Both the position numbers and the translations under genes were made by a program. A stretch of 64,000 nucleotides of DNA. It comes from Pirellula staleyi DSM 6068. Lineage in GTDB: Bacteria > Planctomycetota > Planctomycetia > Pirellulales > Pirellulaceae. Below, in pieces: positions 1-8,544 of this stretch. The stretch spans positions 3,410,001 through 3,474,000 of the forward strand of contig NC_013720.1 in assembly GCF_000025185.1 (NCBI RefSeq), read 5' to 3'. The notes under the pieces were generated by a model, which made no database searches, was not told the DNA's origin, and saw only the letters and a program-made list of their open reading frames with translations. Positions within the stretch are counted from its first letter, which is position 1; each line of letters opens with the position of its first letter.

Positions 1-221
1 TCGGCCACCCGGTCGGATATAACGGCAAGGGTTTGTCGCTGGCCGTGAATGCCAATGGCATCGGTGAGCGTGCGCAAAATAACCCGATGCTCTCGGGTCA
101 TCCCGGTGGATCGCAAGTTGCGTTTCTCGATGGTCACGTTCAGCTTGTGAGTAAGACGACCCATGTCGCCATTCTCAAGCGTTGGGCTACTCGCGATGAC
201 GGCCAGATGATTCAGGAGTAG
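1..221 (+). CDS. DUF1559 (H-X9-DG) family protein, C-terminal end only
   Basis: Only the last ~73 codons are in the window; the reading frame is open from base 3 and ends in TAG at 219-221. The segment HPGGSQVAFLDG fits the H-X9-DG motif that defines the C-terminus of planctomycete DUF1559 proteins, which normally begin with a type IV pilin-like N-terminal methylation helix and are probably exported. The N-terminal prepilin part lies outside the window, so the pseudopilin nature is known from the family and not seen here. An intrinsic terminator follows about 85 bp downstream. No substrate or partner is known for this very abundant planctomycete family. Confidence 0.85.
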   Translation, partial: GHPVGYNGKGLSLAVNANGIGERAQNNPMLSGHPGGSQVAFLDGHVQLVSKTTHVAILKRWATRDDGQMIQE

Positions 222-306
222 TTTCTCGCGGCGACCTGTGTTGGGGTTTGCCTTCCGGCTGGTCGCTGATGGCTGAAGCTGCTTAATGCATCAGAGTGAG
301 TTTATT

Positions 307-345
307 GAACCTCGGGGCGTGATTCGTCTCGGGGTTCTTTTTTTT
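307..345 (+). terminator. Intrinsic terminator of the DUF1559 gene
   Basis: Bases 307-319 pair with 325-337 (13 pairs, three of them G-T wobbles) around a 5-base loop, and are followed directly by eight T at 338-345. This is a strong Rho-independent terminator placed after the DUF1559 stop. Confidence 0.85.
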
Positions 346-702
346 GCGCCAGTTCCGCTTCTTGCCTAGTGTGATGCTTTTCGGCTGCTGAGTTGGTTGT
401 TCGGGTTTTCGGGCTGCGGAAACTTGAGCGTTTTTCGCGATTCTTTGGATTAGGCGAACTGGACACTTGGTTAAATAAGACGTCTCGGGGTGCTCAAAAA
501 ATAGGCATGTGGCTCGGGTGAGGTACAGGTGTTCATGTGATTGATTTTTAGGCAGGTGAGGGCTGTCGACGTAAGTGCAAGCAGTGCAATCACATTGGTG
601 CTTGTCTTGACAGCCCCGGTATTTTTAATTCGAACCGCGACACTGAACGTCGCGAAGTAGAAACGTCTGTTTGAAAACCTGTCAGATGGAAGGAGCCGGC
701 AA
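346..702. other. Intergenic region upstream of the RHH protein
   Basis: No convincing gene on either strand. A perfect TTGACA occurs at 607-612 but no matching -10 box lies at the right distance, so I do not call a promoter. A good ribosome binding site (AAGGAG) sits just before the ATG at 703. Confidence 0.5.
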
Positions 703-1122
703 ATGGAAACCACTGTAATGTCACCCGCCCCCGCTCAGGAAGATCGCAAGATCGTCGCTCAACGAATTGCTGCCGAAATGTTTCAGCAGCAGCCCGATTG
801 GGTCACGTTCTTCCGCGAAGTGCTGGGAGTGGATGGTCTGGTGCGTCGTTTGTTTAACGACCCAGCTGAACTCACCGAGTTCGAGAAGAGCGGCGAGTAT
901 GCCGAGATCCAGCAGATGCTGGCGAAGCTTCGCGAGCGAAGCGGTGCCGCTGCTGATGGCAAAGAGCCCACCCGCGTGATCACTGTCCGTTTGCCAAAGA
1001 GCTTGCACGAAGCTCTCAAGACCGAAGCCTACGGTCGCAAGACCAGCATGAACCAGCTTTGCATCTCGAAGCTGCTGCAAGTAATCGATGCCGAAATGGT
1101 CCCCACCGAAGATCCATCGTAA
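703..1122 (+). CDS. Ribbon-helix-helix (HicB/Arc-like) DNA-binding protein
   Basis: A 139-residue protein. Residues ~90-125 read as a ribbon-helix-helix module: a short beta strand (TRVITVRLPKSLHEAL) followed by two helices ending in SMNQLCISKLL, which resembles HicB-type antitoxin C-termini and Arc/MetJ repressors. Residues 1-85 form an unfamiliar, mainly helical, acidic domain. The start has a strong AAGGAG ribosome binding site. No toxin gene (HicA or other) is adjacent, so it is more likely a stand-alone regulator than half of a toxin-antitoxin pair. DNA target unknown. The overlapping minus-strand reading frame of similar length (721-1161) is a shadow. Confidence 0.7.
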   Translation: METTVMSPAPAQEDRKIVAQRIAAEMFQQQPDWVTFFREVLGVDGLVRRLFNDPAELTEFEKSGEYAEIQQMLAKLRERSGAAADGKEPTRVITVRLPKSLHEALKTEAYGRKTSMNQLCISKLLQVIDAEMVPTEDPS

Positions 1123-1417
1123 GTCCAACGCGTCAGCGTCGAGCGATTGCCAGTATTCCATTTGCCAGGTTACCGGTTCGAAGTTTTCACAGACCTACCT
1201 CGCGTGACACCTGCCGAGCATCCGCTCACAGGCTGTCGCGCAGGTGTCTGCGAGCTGCGGCTTGTGAACTAGACTCTTGGGAAACTGAACGCTACTACTG
1301 GTCGGCCGCGAAAAAAGATCTCGCTCGCTGAAATCGCTTGCCAGGGATGGCCAGCGCGGCCACGACCGGTTGTTTCAAAATGCATGAACCGCAAAAGATG
1401 CGCGGTCTGCAAAGAAA
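1123..1417. other. Intergenic region 3' of rnpB
   Basis: No gene recognised. It separates the RHH gene from the 3' end of the convergent RNase P RNA gene. Confidence 0.4.
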
Positions 1418-1861
<444 letters not shown>

Positions 1862-1868
1862 CTACAAC

Positions 1869-1896
1869 CTTATCCCAAATAGCTTCCCAAGACAAA
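1869..1896 (-). promoter_or_regulatory. Putative rnpB promoter
   Basis: On the minus strand a -10-like GATAAG (1869-1874) lies seven bases before the predicted RNA 5' end at 1861, with a -35-like TTGTC at about 1890-1896 and a 15-16 base spacer. The match to consensus is moderate. The position relative to the P1 helix is what supports it. Confidence 0.35.
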
Positions 1897-2066
1897 GCCC
1901 ACGCTCGCCAAATCGGCAACTGCTATCCAGGAGCCGATCTTGCCACGCTCGGCTCTACCGAAAAAATAACAGGCAGGAAACGCCATCCAGCGCTGCTCAC
2001 TCGAGGCCGTTTCCTGTCGTGATAGTCGAGTACTGACCTCTCACAGCCGATCGATTTTCAAAAACC

Positions 2067-3284
2067 ATGCTACGTAAACTCACGCTCGTCGCTGTTTCGA
2101 TGGTCGCAGGTGCCGCGATCATGCTTGTGATGCTCGAGTCACACGATGTAGTGGGGCTCGTTGCGGCCCAGTTACCAGGACGCTTTGAACCACCAGTGCG
2201 CGAAGCAGCCCCACCCGAACTAGGGCTGCCCGGTGGAGTGCCTGGTCTGCCGCGCGCCGCAATTCCCGCGGCACGTCCACCGGCAGATCCTTTGGCCGAC
2301 TTCACTCCCGAAGAGCGGACCAACATTATGGTCTACGAAAAAGCGAATCGCAGCGTCGTGCACATCACCACCAAGAGTGTTCGCGCCGAGTTGCTGGTGC
2401 TCGAGGTTCCCACCGAAGGTGCCGGCAGTGGGAGTGTGCTCGATAAGGCCGGGCATGTGCTCACGAACTTTCACGTCATCGAAGGCTCGCAAGAGATTCG
2501 TGTCACACTCGCTAGTGGCGAAACCTTCGATGCATCGGTTGTCGGATTCGATGCTCCCAACGACATGGCTGTATTGAAGATCGATGCACCTGCTGAACTT
2601 CTCGAGCCCATTCAACTCGGCGATTCGTCGAAGCTCCGCGTTGGGCAGATGGTCTACGCGATCGGCAATCCGTTTGGGCTCGAGCGGACTATGACTACCG
2701 GCATCATCTCGAGTCTCAACCGCTCGCTTCCGACGCGAGGTGGACGAACGATGCGCTCGATCATTCAAATCGATGCTGCACTTAATCGTGGCAATTCGGG
2801 TGGGCCACTCCTCGATTCTCGCGCTCGGCTGATCGGAATGAACACCGCGATCGCCAGCACCACAGGCGAGAATACTGGTGTCGGCTTTGCGATTCCTGTC
2901 GATTCGATCGTGCGCGTCGCCAGGCAGTTGATCGAAGAAGGTCGCGTGGTTCGTCCTGATACTGGAATCAGCCGCGTTTTCGAAACGGAGCGCGGGTTGG
3001 TGATTGCCACGCTCACTCCTGGTGGACCAGCAGAGCGCTTAGGTCTTCGTGGATTTCGAATCGTGAAAGAAACGAAACGCCGGGGGCCATTCACCTACGA
3101 AGAGAAGAAGATCGACCGAACCTATGCCGATATGATCGTGTCGGTCGATGGCGAAAAAGTGAAAACGGCCGATGAATTCCTGTCGCTCATCGAGCAGCAT
3201 CGCCCTGGGGAAAAAGCGATCCTCGGGATCTTGCGAGGGGAAGAGTTGCTGGAAGTGCCGATCACTTTGGGGATCAGCGAGTAG
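2067..3284 (+). CDS. Deg/HtrA-type serine protease with one PDZ domain
   Basis: A trypsin-fold (S1C) protease acting in protein quality control outside the cytoplasm. A hydrophobic N-terminal segment (residues ~5-24) acts as signal or anchor and is followed by a proline-rich linker to about residue 80. The catalytic triad is visible: His136 (in TNFHVIEG), Asp166 (in NDMAVLKID) and Ser244 (in RGNSGGPLL). The oxyanion-loop region and beta-barrel lie between residues 95 and 290. Residues ~295-405 form a single PDZ domain, so the organisation resembles DegS more than DegP. It is a single gene, with the convergent ABC transporter starting 15 bp after its stop. No strong ribosome binding site precedes the ATG. 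Confidence 0.9.
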   Translation: MLRKLTLVAVSMVAGAAIMLVMLESHDVVGLVAAQLPGRFEPPVREAAPPELGLPGGVPGLPRAAIPAARPPADPLADFTPEERTNIMVYEKANRSVVHITTKSVRAELLVLEVPTEGAGSGSVLDKAGHVLTNFHVIEGSQEIRVTLASGETFDASVVGFDAPNDMAVLKIDAPAELLEPIQLGDSSKLRVGQMVYAIGNPFGLERTMTTGIISSLNRSLPTRGGRTMRSIIQIDAALNRGNSGGPLLDSRARLIGMNTAIASTTGENTGVGFAIPVDSIVRVARQLIEEGRVVRPDTGISRVFETERGLVIATLTPGGPAERLGLRGFRIVKETKRRGPFTYEEKKIDRTYADMIVSVDGEKVKTADEFLSLIEQHRPGEKAILGILRGEELLEVPITLGISE

Positions 3285-3299
3285 GCCACTATTCGCCGA

Positions 3300-4823
3300 T
3301 TATCGATGGCCCCGTGTGGCAGCTTCCATGATCACTTGCTCTGTCGCTTCACTGCGCTCGAGATTGGCCGTGAGGCAACCTTCGCTCAGCACTAAAATAC
3401 GATCGCTTACCGCTAGTAATTCTGGAAGTTCACTCGAAGTGATGATGATCCCCATTCCCGAGGCACTTAGCACGTCGAGCAGGCGATAGATCTCGGCCTT
3501 GGCTCCCACATCAATGCCGCGGGTCGGATCGTCGAGCAAGAGGACCTTCGGTTTCGTCAGCAGCCAGCGGCCAATGATGCACTTCTGCTGGTTGCCGCCA
3601 CTCAGACTTGTGATGGCAGCTGAGAGTCCAGCTGTTTTTACGCCGAGTTGCTTCGCCGTAACGCTGCAAGCTTCTCGTTCTTTCCAGTGGCTCACAATTC
3701 CAGCAGTAGCAAACTGATCGACCGTGCAGATCGAAATGTTCTGCCCGACGTCCATCGCTGCGAATAGTCCCAGCCGTTTGCGATCTTCTGTCACCAGCGC
3801 AACACCGGCGCGACATGCTTCTTCAGGATGGGAGAAGGAGACTTCTTTTCCATCGAGAACGATCTTGCCGCTCGGCTGATCGGCCGCCGCACCAAACAAA
3901 CATTCGAGCAACTCGGTGCGCCCAGCTCCCATCAGGCCAGCGATTCCTAGGATTTCGCCTCGTCGGAGTGAAAGTGAAACGTCCTTCAGACGCCAGCCGC
4001 GAGGATGGCCGGGCCATGGCAACGAAAGCTGTTCAACGCGCAGCACTTCGTCTCCAGTTTTACGAGCTTCGCTGCGATGAACCGATTCGATTTCGCGCCC
4101 CACCATCAAGTGCGTGATCTCTTTCGGCGAAGTTTGCTCGCGACAAACCGTGGCGACATGTTTTCCGTCACGGAGCACGGTGATCCGATCCGAGAGCGTG
4201 AACACCTCGTCCATCTTGTGTGAGATATACAGGATCGTCACACCCCGCTTACGCAGCCGATCGATGACGCGATAAAGTCGACTGACTTCCGACTCGGTGA
4301 GCGCGCTGGTCGGCTCGTCCATGATCAGAATGTCGCTTTGCAGCGAAAGTGCTTTCGCGATTTCGATGAGTTGCTGATCGCCGATCCGGAGTTGTCCTGC
4401 GAGTGTTCGTGGATGAACGTCGCACTCGAGTTCTCGCAGCAGCTTGTGAGCCGCTTCTTCCATCGCGCGATCGTCACGCAGTCCGAGCCAACCACGAATC
4501 TCACGCCCAAGAAAGATGTTTGCAGCGGCTGAAAGTTGCTCCACCAAGTTCAGCTCTTGATGAATGATGCTGATTCCCGCTGCTTCAGCATCGCGCGTGC
4601 CGCTGAATCGTTGTGGTTTGCCAGCGAGCAGCAGTTCTCCTTCGAAATCGGCCAGCACACCCGAAAGAATCTTCATCAGGGTGCTTTTTCCGGCACCATT
4701 CTCGCCGCAGATGGCGTGCAGTTCGCCTGGCAAAATATCGAGCGAGACGTTCGAGAGCGCTTTCACGCCCGGAAACGTCTTCGAGACGTTCTTGATCGAA
4801 ATGATCGGCAGGGGTGAGTTCAT
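3300..4823 (-). CDS. Sugar ABC importer ATPase, duplicated nucleotide-binding domains (RbsA/MglA type)
   Basis: Cytoplasmic ATPase that powers a ribose/galactose-type importer. From the ATG at 4823 it is 507 residues, close to the ~500 of RbsA. The first ABC domain has Walker A GENGAGKST (residues ~40-48) and Walker B LIMDEPTSAL. The second has a degenerate P-loop (GLMGAGRTELL) with a good signature LSGGNQQK and LLLDDPTRGID, the asymmetry usual in this family. The frame stays open to a TTG at 4922, which would add 33 residues and overlap the permease gene; I prefer the ATG because family homology begins there. It is the third gene of the operon binding protein-permease-ATPase. The substrate cannot be read from the sequence. 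Confidence 0.93.
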   Translation of the reverse strand: MNSPLPIISIKNVSKTFPGVKALSNVSLDILPGELHAICGENGAGKSTLMKILSGVLADFEGELLLAGKPQRFSGTRDAEAAGISIIHQELNLVEQLSAAANIFLGREIRGWLGLRDDRAMEEAAHKLLRELECDVHPRTLAGQLRIGDQQLIEIAKALSLQSDILIMDEPTSALTESEVSRLYRVIDRLRKRGVTILYISHKMDEVFTLSDRITVLRDGKHVATVCREQTSPKEITHLMVGREIESVHRSEARKTGDEVLRVEQLSLPWPGHPRGWRLKDVSLSLRRGEILGIAGLMGAGRTELLECLFGAAADQPSGKIVLDGKEVSFSHPEEACRAGVALVTEDRKRLGLFAAMDVGQNISICTVDQFATAGIVSHWKEREACSVTAKQLGVKTAGLSAAITSLSGGNQQKCIIGRWLLTKPKVLLLDDPTRGIDVGAKAEIYRLLDVLSASGMGIIITSSELPELLAVSDRILVLSEGCLTANLERSEATEQVIMEAATRGHR

Positions 4824-4893
4824 CGAGCGATTCTCTACGGATGGTGACCCTGCGAACTTGCGAGCCGATGAAGCCTCGCTCGGAGAATTGGCG

Positions 4894-6099
4894 TCAGGCC
4901 TTTTTCGAGCGAAGAACTTCAAACACCTTAATAGCGATGAGTAGCACCAGCGTGGTTCCTCCGATGATGCTGCCGGGAACTGTGCCGATGATCATCACAC
5001 CGAGCGCTAAGGCCAAGAGCGATAAGGTGGGGATCGCTGCAATCCCCATGGCACCCGGAAATATCTCACGACCACTTACCATGAGTTGTCGAATTTGGCT
5101 GAGTGTGACAGCCAGCACCACGACGACGCCCACGATCATTCCTTCGTAGACATCAGCGCCGGTTTTAATCACCTTCGAGACTGCATCGATCACCACGCGA
5201 AGGAATAGGGCACCCAGAACGGTCCCCATGATGGTTCCGACGCCACCTTGGAGCGAGCATCCTCCCACAACAGCAGCGGCGATGGCATTGAGCTCGCTGC
5301 CAAGTCCTTGCAGTACCGGATCAGCACCTGCCTGATAGGCAATGAAGAACAGGCTTGCAATGCTGGCGGTGACCGAGCCATAGCAATAAGCGAACCACTT
5401 GATTCGCTCGGTTCGGATGCCACTGAGTTTGGCCGCTTGTTCGTTACCGCCGAGTGCGTAGAGGTGTCGCCCCAGCACGGTGTACGAGAGGATGATCCAG
5501 GTGATGATAGCAAGGACTGCGAACGTAACGACCGAGTACCAGACGTTGTTGTTGATCGCCCGGAAGAAGGGATCGTAGACGGTGATTTGCACCGACTTTG
5601 CGCCGGTCACTTGGGTGGTCACGTTTTCGCAAAGAGCGCGCGACAAACTGCGGAGTCCCACCAGCGTCGCAAGTGTCGCGACAAACGGCGGTAGCCTTAC
5701 AGCAGTGATTAGCCAGGCATGCAAGGTACCCACCAGTAGCCCTGCCAACATGGTAACGCCAAGTGCAATCGCAATGGTTGTGGCACCGACCGGTTGATAG
5801 GCAATCAACTCCTTGGGGGCCAGGATCAGCATGGTGGTGCAGCAAGCAGTGCTGCCGAAAGCGATCATCGATCCAACCGAGAGATCGATCCCTCCCGAGA
5901 TGATTACCACCGTGGCGCCGAGCGCAAAAATACCGAGGACCGCCGTGTACCGAGCCACTTCTTTGGCACTGGTCAACGGATCTCGGAAATAGCTGTGATT
6001 GCTGTCGGCCGCGTTGGTGATTAGCGCCGTGACGATGATCGCAATCACGAGCGCGATTTCATTGAATCGCAGCGGGCTGTAGCTCAGGAGTTTGTTCAT
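4894..6099 (-). CDS. Sugar ABC importer permease (RbsC type)
   Basis: Inner-membrane permease of the same importer, 401 residues with about ten hydrophobic helices and the family motif region VVIISGGIDLSVGSMIAF. I start it at the ATG at 6099, whose ATGA overlaps the stop of the binding-protein gene by 4 bp, a classic translational coupling; an upstream ATG-like start at 6129 would overlap by 34 bp. At 401 residues it is longer than RbsC (~320). The extra part is at the C-terminus, after the normal end near the TLSQIRQL segment, and forms two further hydrophobic stretches (residues ~345-395). Confidence 0.92.
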   Translation of the reverse strand: MNKLLSYSPLRFNEIALVIAIIVTALITNAADSNHSYFRDPLTSAKEVARYTAVLGIFALGATVVIISGGIDLSVGSMIAFGSTACCTTMLILAPKELIAYQPVGATTIAIALGVTMLAGLLVGTLHAWLITAVRLPPFVATLATLVGLRSLSRALCENVTTQVTGAKSVQITVYDPFFRAINNNVWYSVVTFAVLAIITWIILSYTVLGRHLYALGGNEQAAKLSGIRTERIKWFAYCYGSVTASIASLFFIAYQAGADPVLQGLGSELNAIAAAVVGGCSLQGGVGTIMGTVLGALFLRVVIDAVSKVIKTGADVYEGMIVGVVVVLAVTLSQIRQLMVSGREIFPGAMGIAAIPTLSLLALALGVMIIGTVPGSIIGGTTLVLLIAIKVFEVLRSKKA

Positions 6100-7226
6100 G
6101 AACTGGTGAGGTTGTACTGCTTGAGCCACTCTTTAAATTTCGACAGCGTCATGAACTCGACGACTGATGAATCGAACAACTCGGGCTTGAGAACAGTCCC
6201 TTCATCGGGCGCTACAACACGGAGACCTGTGATGTAGAGATCGCCATTGGGTTCGCCCAGCTTGGGGAACATTTCCTGGATGGTGGCCTGATCCTCTTTG
6301 AGCATCGCCTTCAAGAGACGAACCGTCTCGACACCCATCATAAACGGGTTCTGTACCACCATGGCATCAATCTTGCCTTCCGACATGTTCTCGACGGCAA
6401 TGGCCTGCGCGTCGACAGTGATGACGGTTGTTTTGTCGCGAACACTACGCTCGGTCACCACTTCGGCGATGGCGGGGGCGTTGTAGGCCCAGATGCCGAC
6501 GAGCGCCACAATTTTGTCGCCATGGTTAGTGAGCGCGTTGCGTACGTTCTCACGAGCCTTGTCCTTGTTCATCGCATCGGGCATGCGGTCGATTTCGGTG
6601 TATGCCTCGCCGACCGCTTCTTTGAAGCCGTTCATGCGACTGCGAGCGTTATCGTTGTCGTTGTAGCCCGAGAACTGAACGTAGCCACCCGACTCTTTGC
6701 CGCGCGACTTCAGAATCTCTTTGGCCGCTGTTCCGAGCACGCGACCGGCAACGATGTTGTCAGTGCCGATGTAGTAAGGGCGAGCATCGGGGAAACGCTC
6801 GCGATTGATGTCGCCGTCGACGGTGATGACTTTCACCCCCTTGGCTTGCAGCTTCTTCATTTCTTCGACGATGACTGGATTGTCGGCATCGACCGCCGAG
6901 ATAGCGACCGCTGCAATGTCGGACTGAGTGCCGAACTGGCGGAGCTTTTCGATTTGGCCAGCGGCACCGCCGCTGTTTTTTTCCATCACTACGGTCCAGC
7001 CGTCGGCAGCGACATCCGAGCGTTTGGCACCTTCCTGAAGGCCAGCATTGCAGGCGTCCCAGAAGGGATCGTCGCCGTTGGTCAGGAAGATGATTCGTTT
7101 AGTGCCAGACGAGCTTCCACTTCCTCCGCTGGTGGCGGGATCGCCGCCACCGCAGCCGAGTGTGGTGAAGCTGAAGACCGCGATCGCGGTGGCTGCGACA
7201 TAGCGCAGAAAGGTAGAGCGAAACAT
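6096..7226 (-). CDS. Periplasmic sugar-binding lipoprotein of the ABC importer
   Basis: Substrate-binding protein of the type-I periplasmic fold (ribose/LacI-like), 376 residues. The N-terminus is a lipoprotein signal: a basic start, a hydrophobic run and FTTLGCGGG with the lipid-acceptor Cys near residue 25, then a Ser/Gly-rich tether. The body has the two-lobed pattern seen in ribose-binding proteins (KRIIFLTNGDDPFWDACNAG at the start, VALVGIWAYNAPA in the second lobe). First gene of the three-gene operon, so it recruits substrate to the permease encoded immediately downstream. The sugar bound is unknown; ribose, xylose or a related pentose/hexose are possible. Confidence 0.93.
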   Translation of the reverse strand: MFRSTFLRYVAATAIAVFSFTTLGCGGGDPATSGGSGSSSGTKRIIFLTNGDDPFWDACNAGLQEGAKRSDVAADGWTVVMEKNSGGAAGQIEKLRQFGTQSDIAAVAISAVDADNPVIVEEMKKLQAKGVKVITVDGDINRERFPDARPYYIGTDNIVAGRVLGTAAKEILKSRGKESGGYVQFSGYNDNDNARSRMNGFKEAVGEAYTEIDRMPDAMNKDKARENVRNALTNHGDKIVALVGIWAYNAPAIAEVVTERSVRDKTTVITVDAQAIAVENMSEGKIDAMVVQNPFMMGVETVRLLKAMLKEDQATIQEMFPKLGEPNGDLYITGLRVVAPDEGTVLKPELFDSSVVEFMTLSKFKEWLKQYNLTSS

Positions 7227-7652
7227 GGGGAGGAATGTTCCGAAACGTTTGAAAATAATTCGAACACAACGCGTTCTAGCAAACCTGACGGCACTTGCAA
7301 GCTGCGTATCTACGTTTTTGCCCGCTTCAGATCACCCCGAGGAGGCTCAAAAACGGTAGATCGCGACTCAACTGCGTCGCCAAAGTTTGCCCGACCGGAA
7401 GCACCCGCCGAGCCCCTTCGCTTTACCGAAATGCTTCTTCGCAAAGTGGCTCAAGTGGTTACTGCGCCGGAAGTTGGGATTCTAGTAGGGCGAGATCGAT
7501 GATGCAAGCAAATCCGCCTGCACGTTTTCCAAAAGGGGTGACACTAGGGGAGTTCGCGATGAACTCGATAGGGGACTCTGGTCGATGCACCATCAGCGTC
7601 GCAATCGACGCTTCAAGTTCGCCTAACCTGCCACCCCAAGCGATTACTGGTC
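7227..7652. other. Divergent intergenic region, ABC operon / kinase-like gene
   Basis: Non-coding as far as I can see; reading frames crossing it have no family resemblance. It must carry the promoter of the ABC operon (minus) and that of the kinase-like gene (plus), but I could not pick out convincing boxes. Confidence 0.4.
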
Positions 7653-8522
7653 ATGATTATGCAGTTGGATGCCCTTCGGAATCGCGCCACGCGTCCTCTC
7701 GCTGAATTGCAAGTGGCAGGTGCACATCAGCGACAAGCAGTCGTCGGTCCCTGGCGGCTGACTTGCTGTTTGGGACGTGGTCGCTGGTCGAGTGTTTATG
7801 CTGCTTCCCCAGCCGACTACGACCGCGAGTGGCCCGCGCAATTTGCACTCAAGATTCTCGATCGCTCGCGCTGCACCAGCAGCCGCGCCACAAGTTCGCT
7901 GCAACGCGAGGCGGCTGTGATGCAGGCCGCCCGTCATCCTCGTATTGCCGCACTGCTCGATGCCCAACTGTCACACGACACGCCCTACGTAGTCACGCCA
8001 CGCATTGCTGGTGTCACGCTCTCCAAGCTTTTGTCGGCCGATGTCCCCTCCGATGTCGACTTCGCTCTGCCGCTCCATCGCTCTTTGTGGGTGGTTCGTC
8101 AAACCGCTGAAGCGATTCGTCATCTGCACGAAGTCCGCTGGCTGCATGGCGACGTCAACCCCTCGAATGTGATGGTCTCTCCACGAGGCGAGGTCACGCT
8201 GATCGATTATTCATGCGCCCGCCGACTCGATGGCGAAGAATCGATTCACGACGGCTGGACGCAAAGTCATGCCGAGTACCATGCCCCCGAACTGCGGCGC
8301 CCCGGTATCCGTATCAAAGCGGCGGCCGATGTCTATTCGCTCGGTGTGATGATGGCCCATTTAGTGAGTCGCCAGCCGAGCGCGACGGTGGATCGAAATC
8401 ATCAACTTCCTACGGAGTGGCTGCGACTTCTCACGGCGATGCTTGCCGAAGATCCACGCCATCGTCCCACGTCGGAAGAAGTGGTCGACGAGCTTTTGGC
8501 TCTTGAGATTAGCCTGTTGTAA
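7653..8522 (+). CDS. Divergent Ser/Thr protein kinase-like protein
   Basis: A 289-residue soluble protein with a complete but degenerate eukaryotic-like kinase fold. Visible elements: glycine loop LGRGRWSSVY (40-49), the VAIK-type lysine in FALKIL (Lys67), the helix-C glutamate in QREAAVM (Glu86), catalytic loop HGDVNPSN (165-172) in place of HRDxKxxN, DYS in place of DFG (Asp185), APE (211-213) and DVYSLG (226-231). The catalytic Asp167, Asn172 and Asp185 are kept, but the usual catalytic-loop lysine is Asn169 and HRD is HGD, so activity may be weak or altered. There is no transmembrane or sensor domain, unlike most planctomycete kinases. No ribosome binding site is obvious; an ATG two codons later is an equally possible start. 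Confidence 0.85.
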   Translation: MIMQLDALRNRATRPLAELQVAGAHQRQAVVGPWRLTCCLGRGRWSSVYAASPADYDREWPAQFALKILDRSRCTSSRATSSLQREAAVMQAARHPRIAALLDAQLSHDTPYVVTPRIAGVTLSKLLSADVPSDVDFALPLHRSLWVVRQTAEAIRHLHEVRWLHGDVNPSNVMVSPRGEVTLIDYSCARRLDGEESIHDGWTQSHAEYHAPELRRPGIRIKAAADVYSLGVMMAHLVSRQPSATVDRNHQLPTEWLRLLTAMLAEDPRHRPTSEEVVDELLALEISLL

Positions 8523-8544
8523 CGCTCAACCCAGCCTGTACTGG

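Noticed and set aside
607-640. Perfect TTGACA upstream of the RHH gene as a promoter
   Set aside because: No acceptable -10 box at 16-18 bases; left uncalled.
6522-7502. 326-codon plus-strand frame opposite the ABC binding protein
   Set aside because: Shadow; the minus-strand lipoprotein signal and ABC operon context decide.
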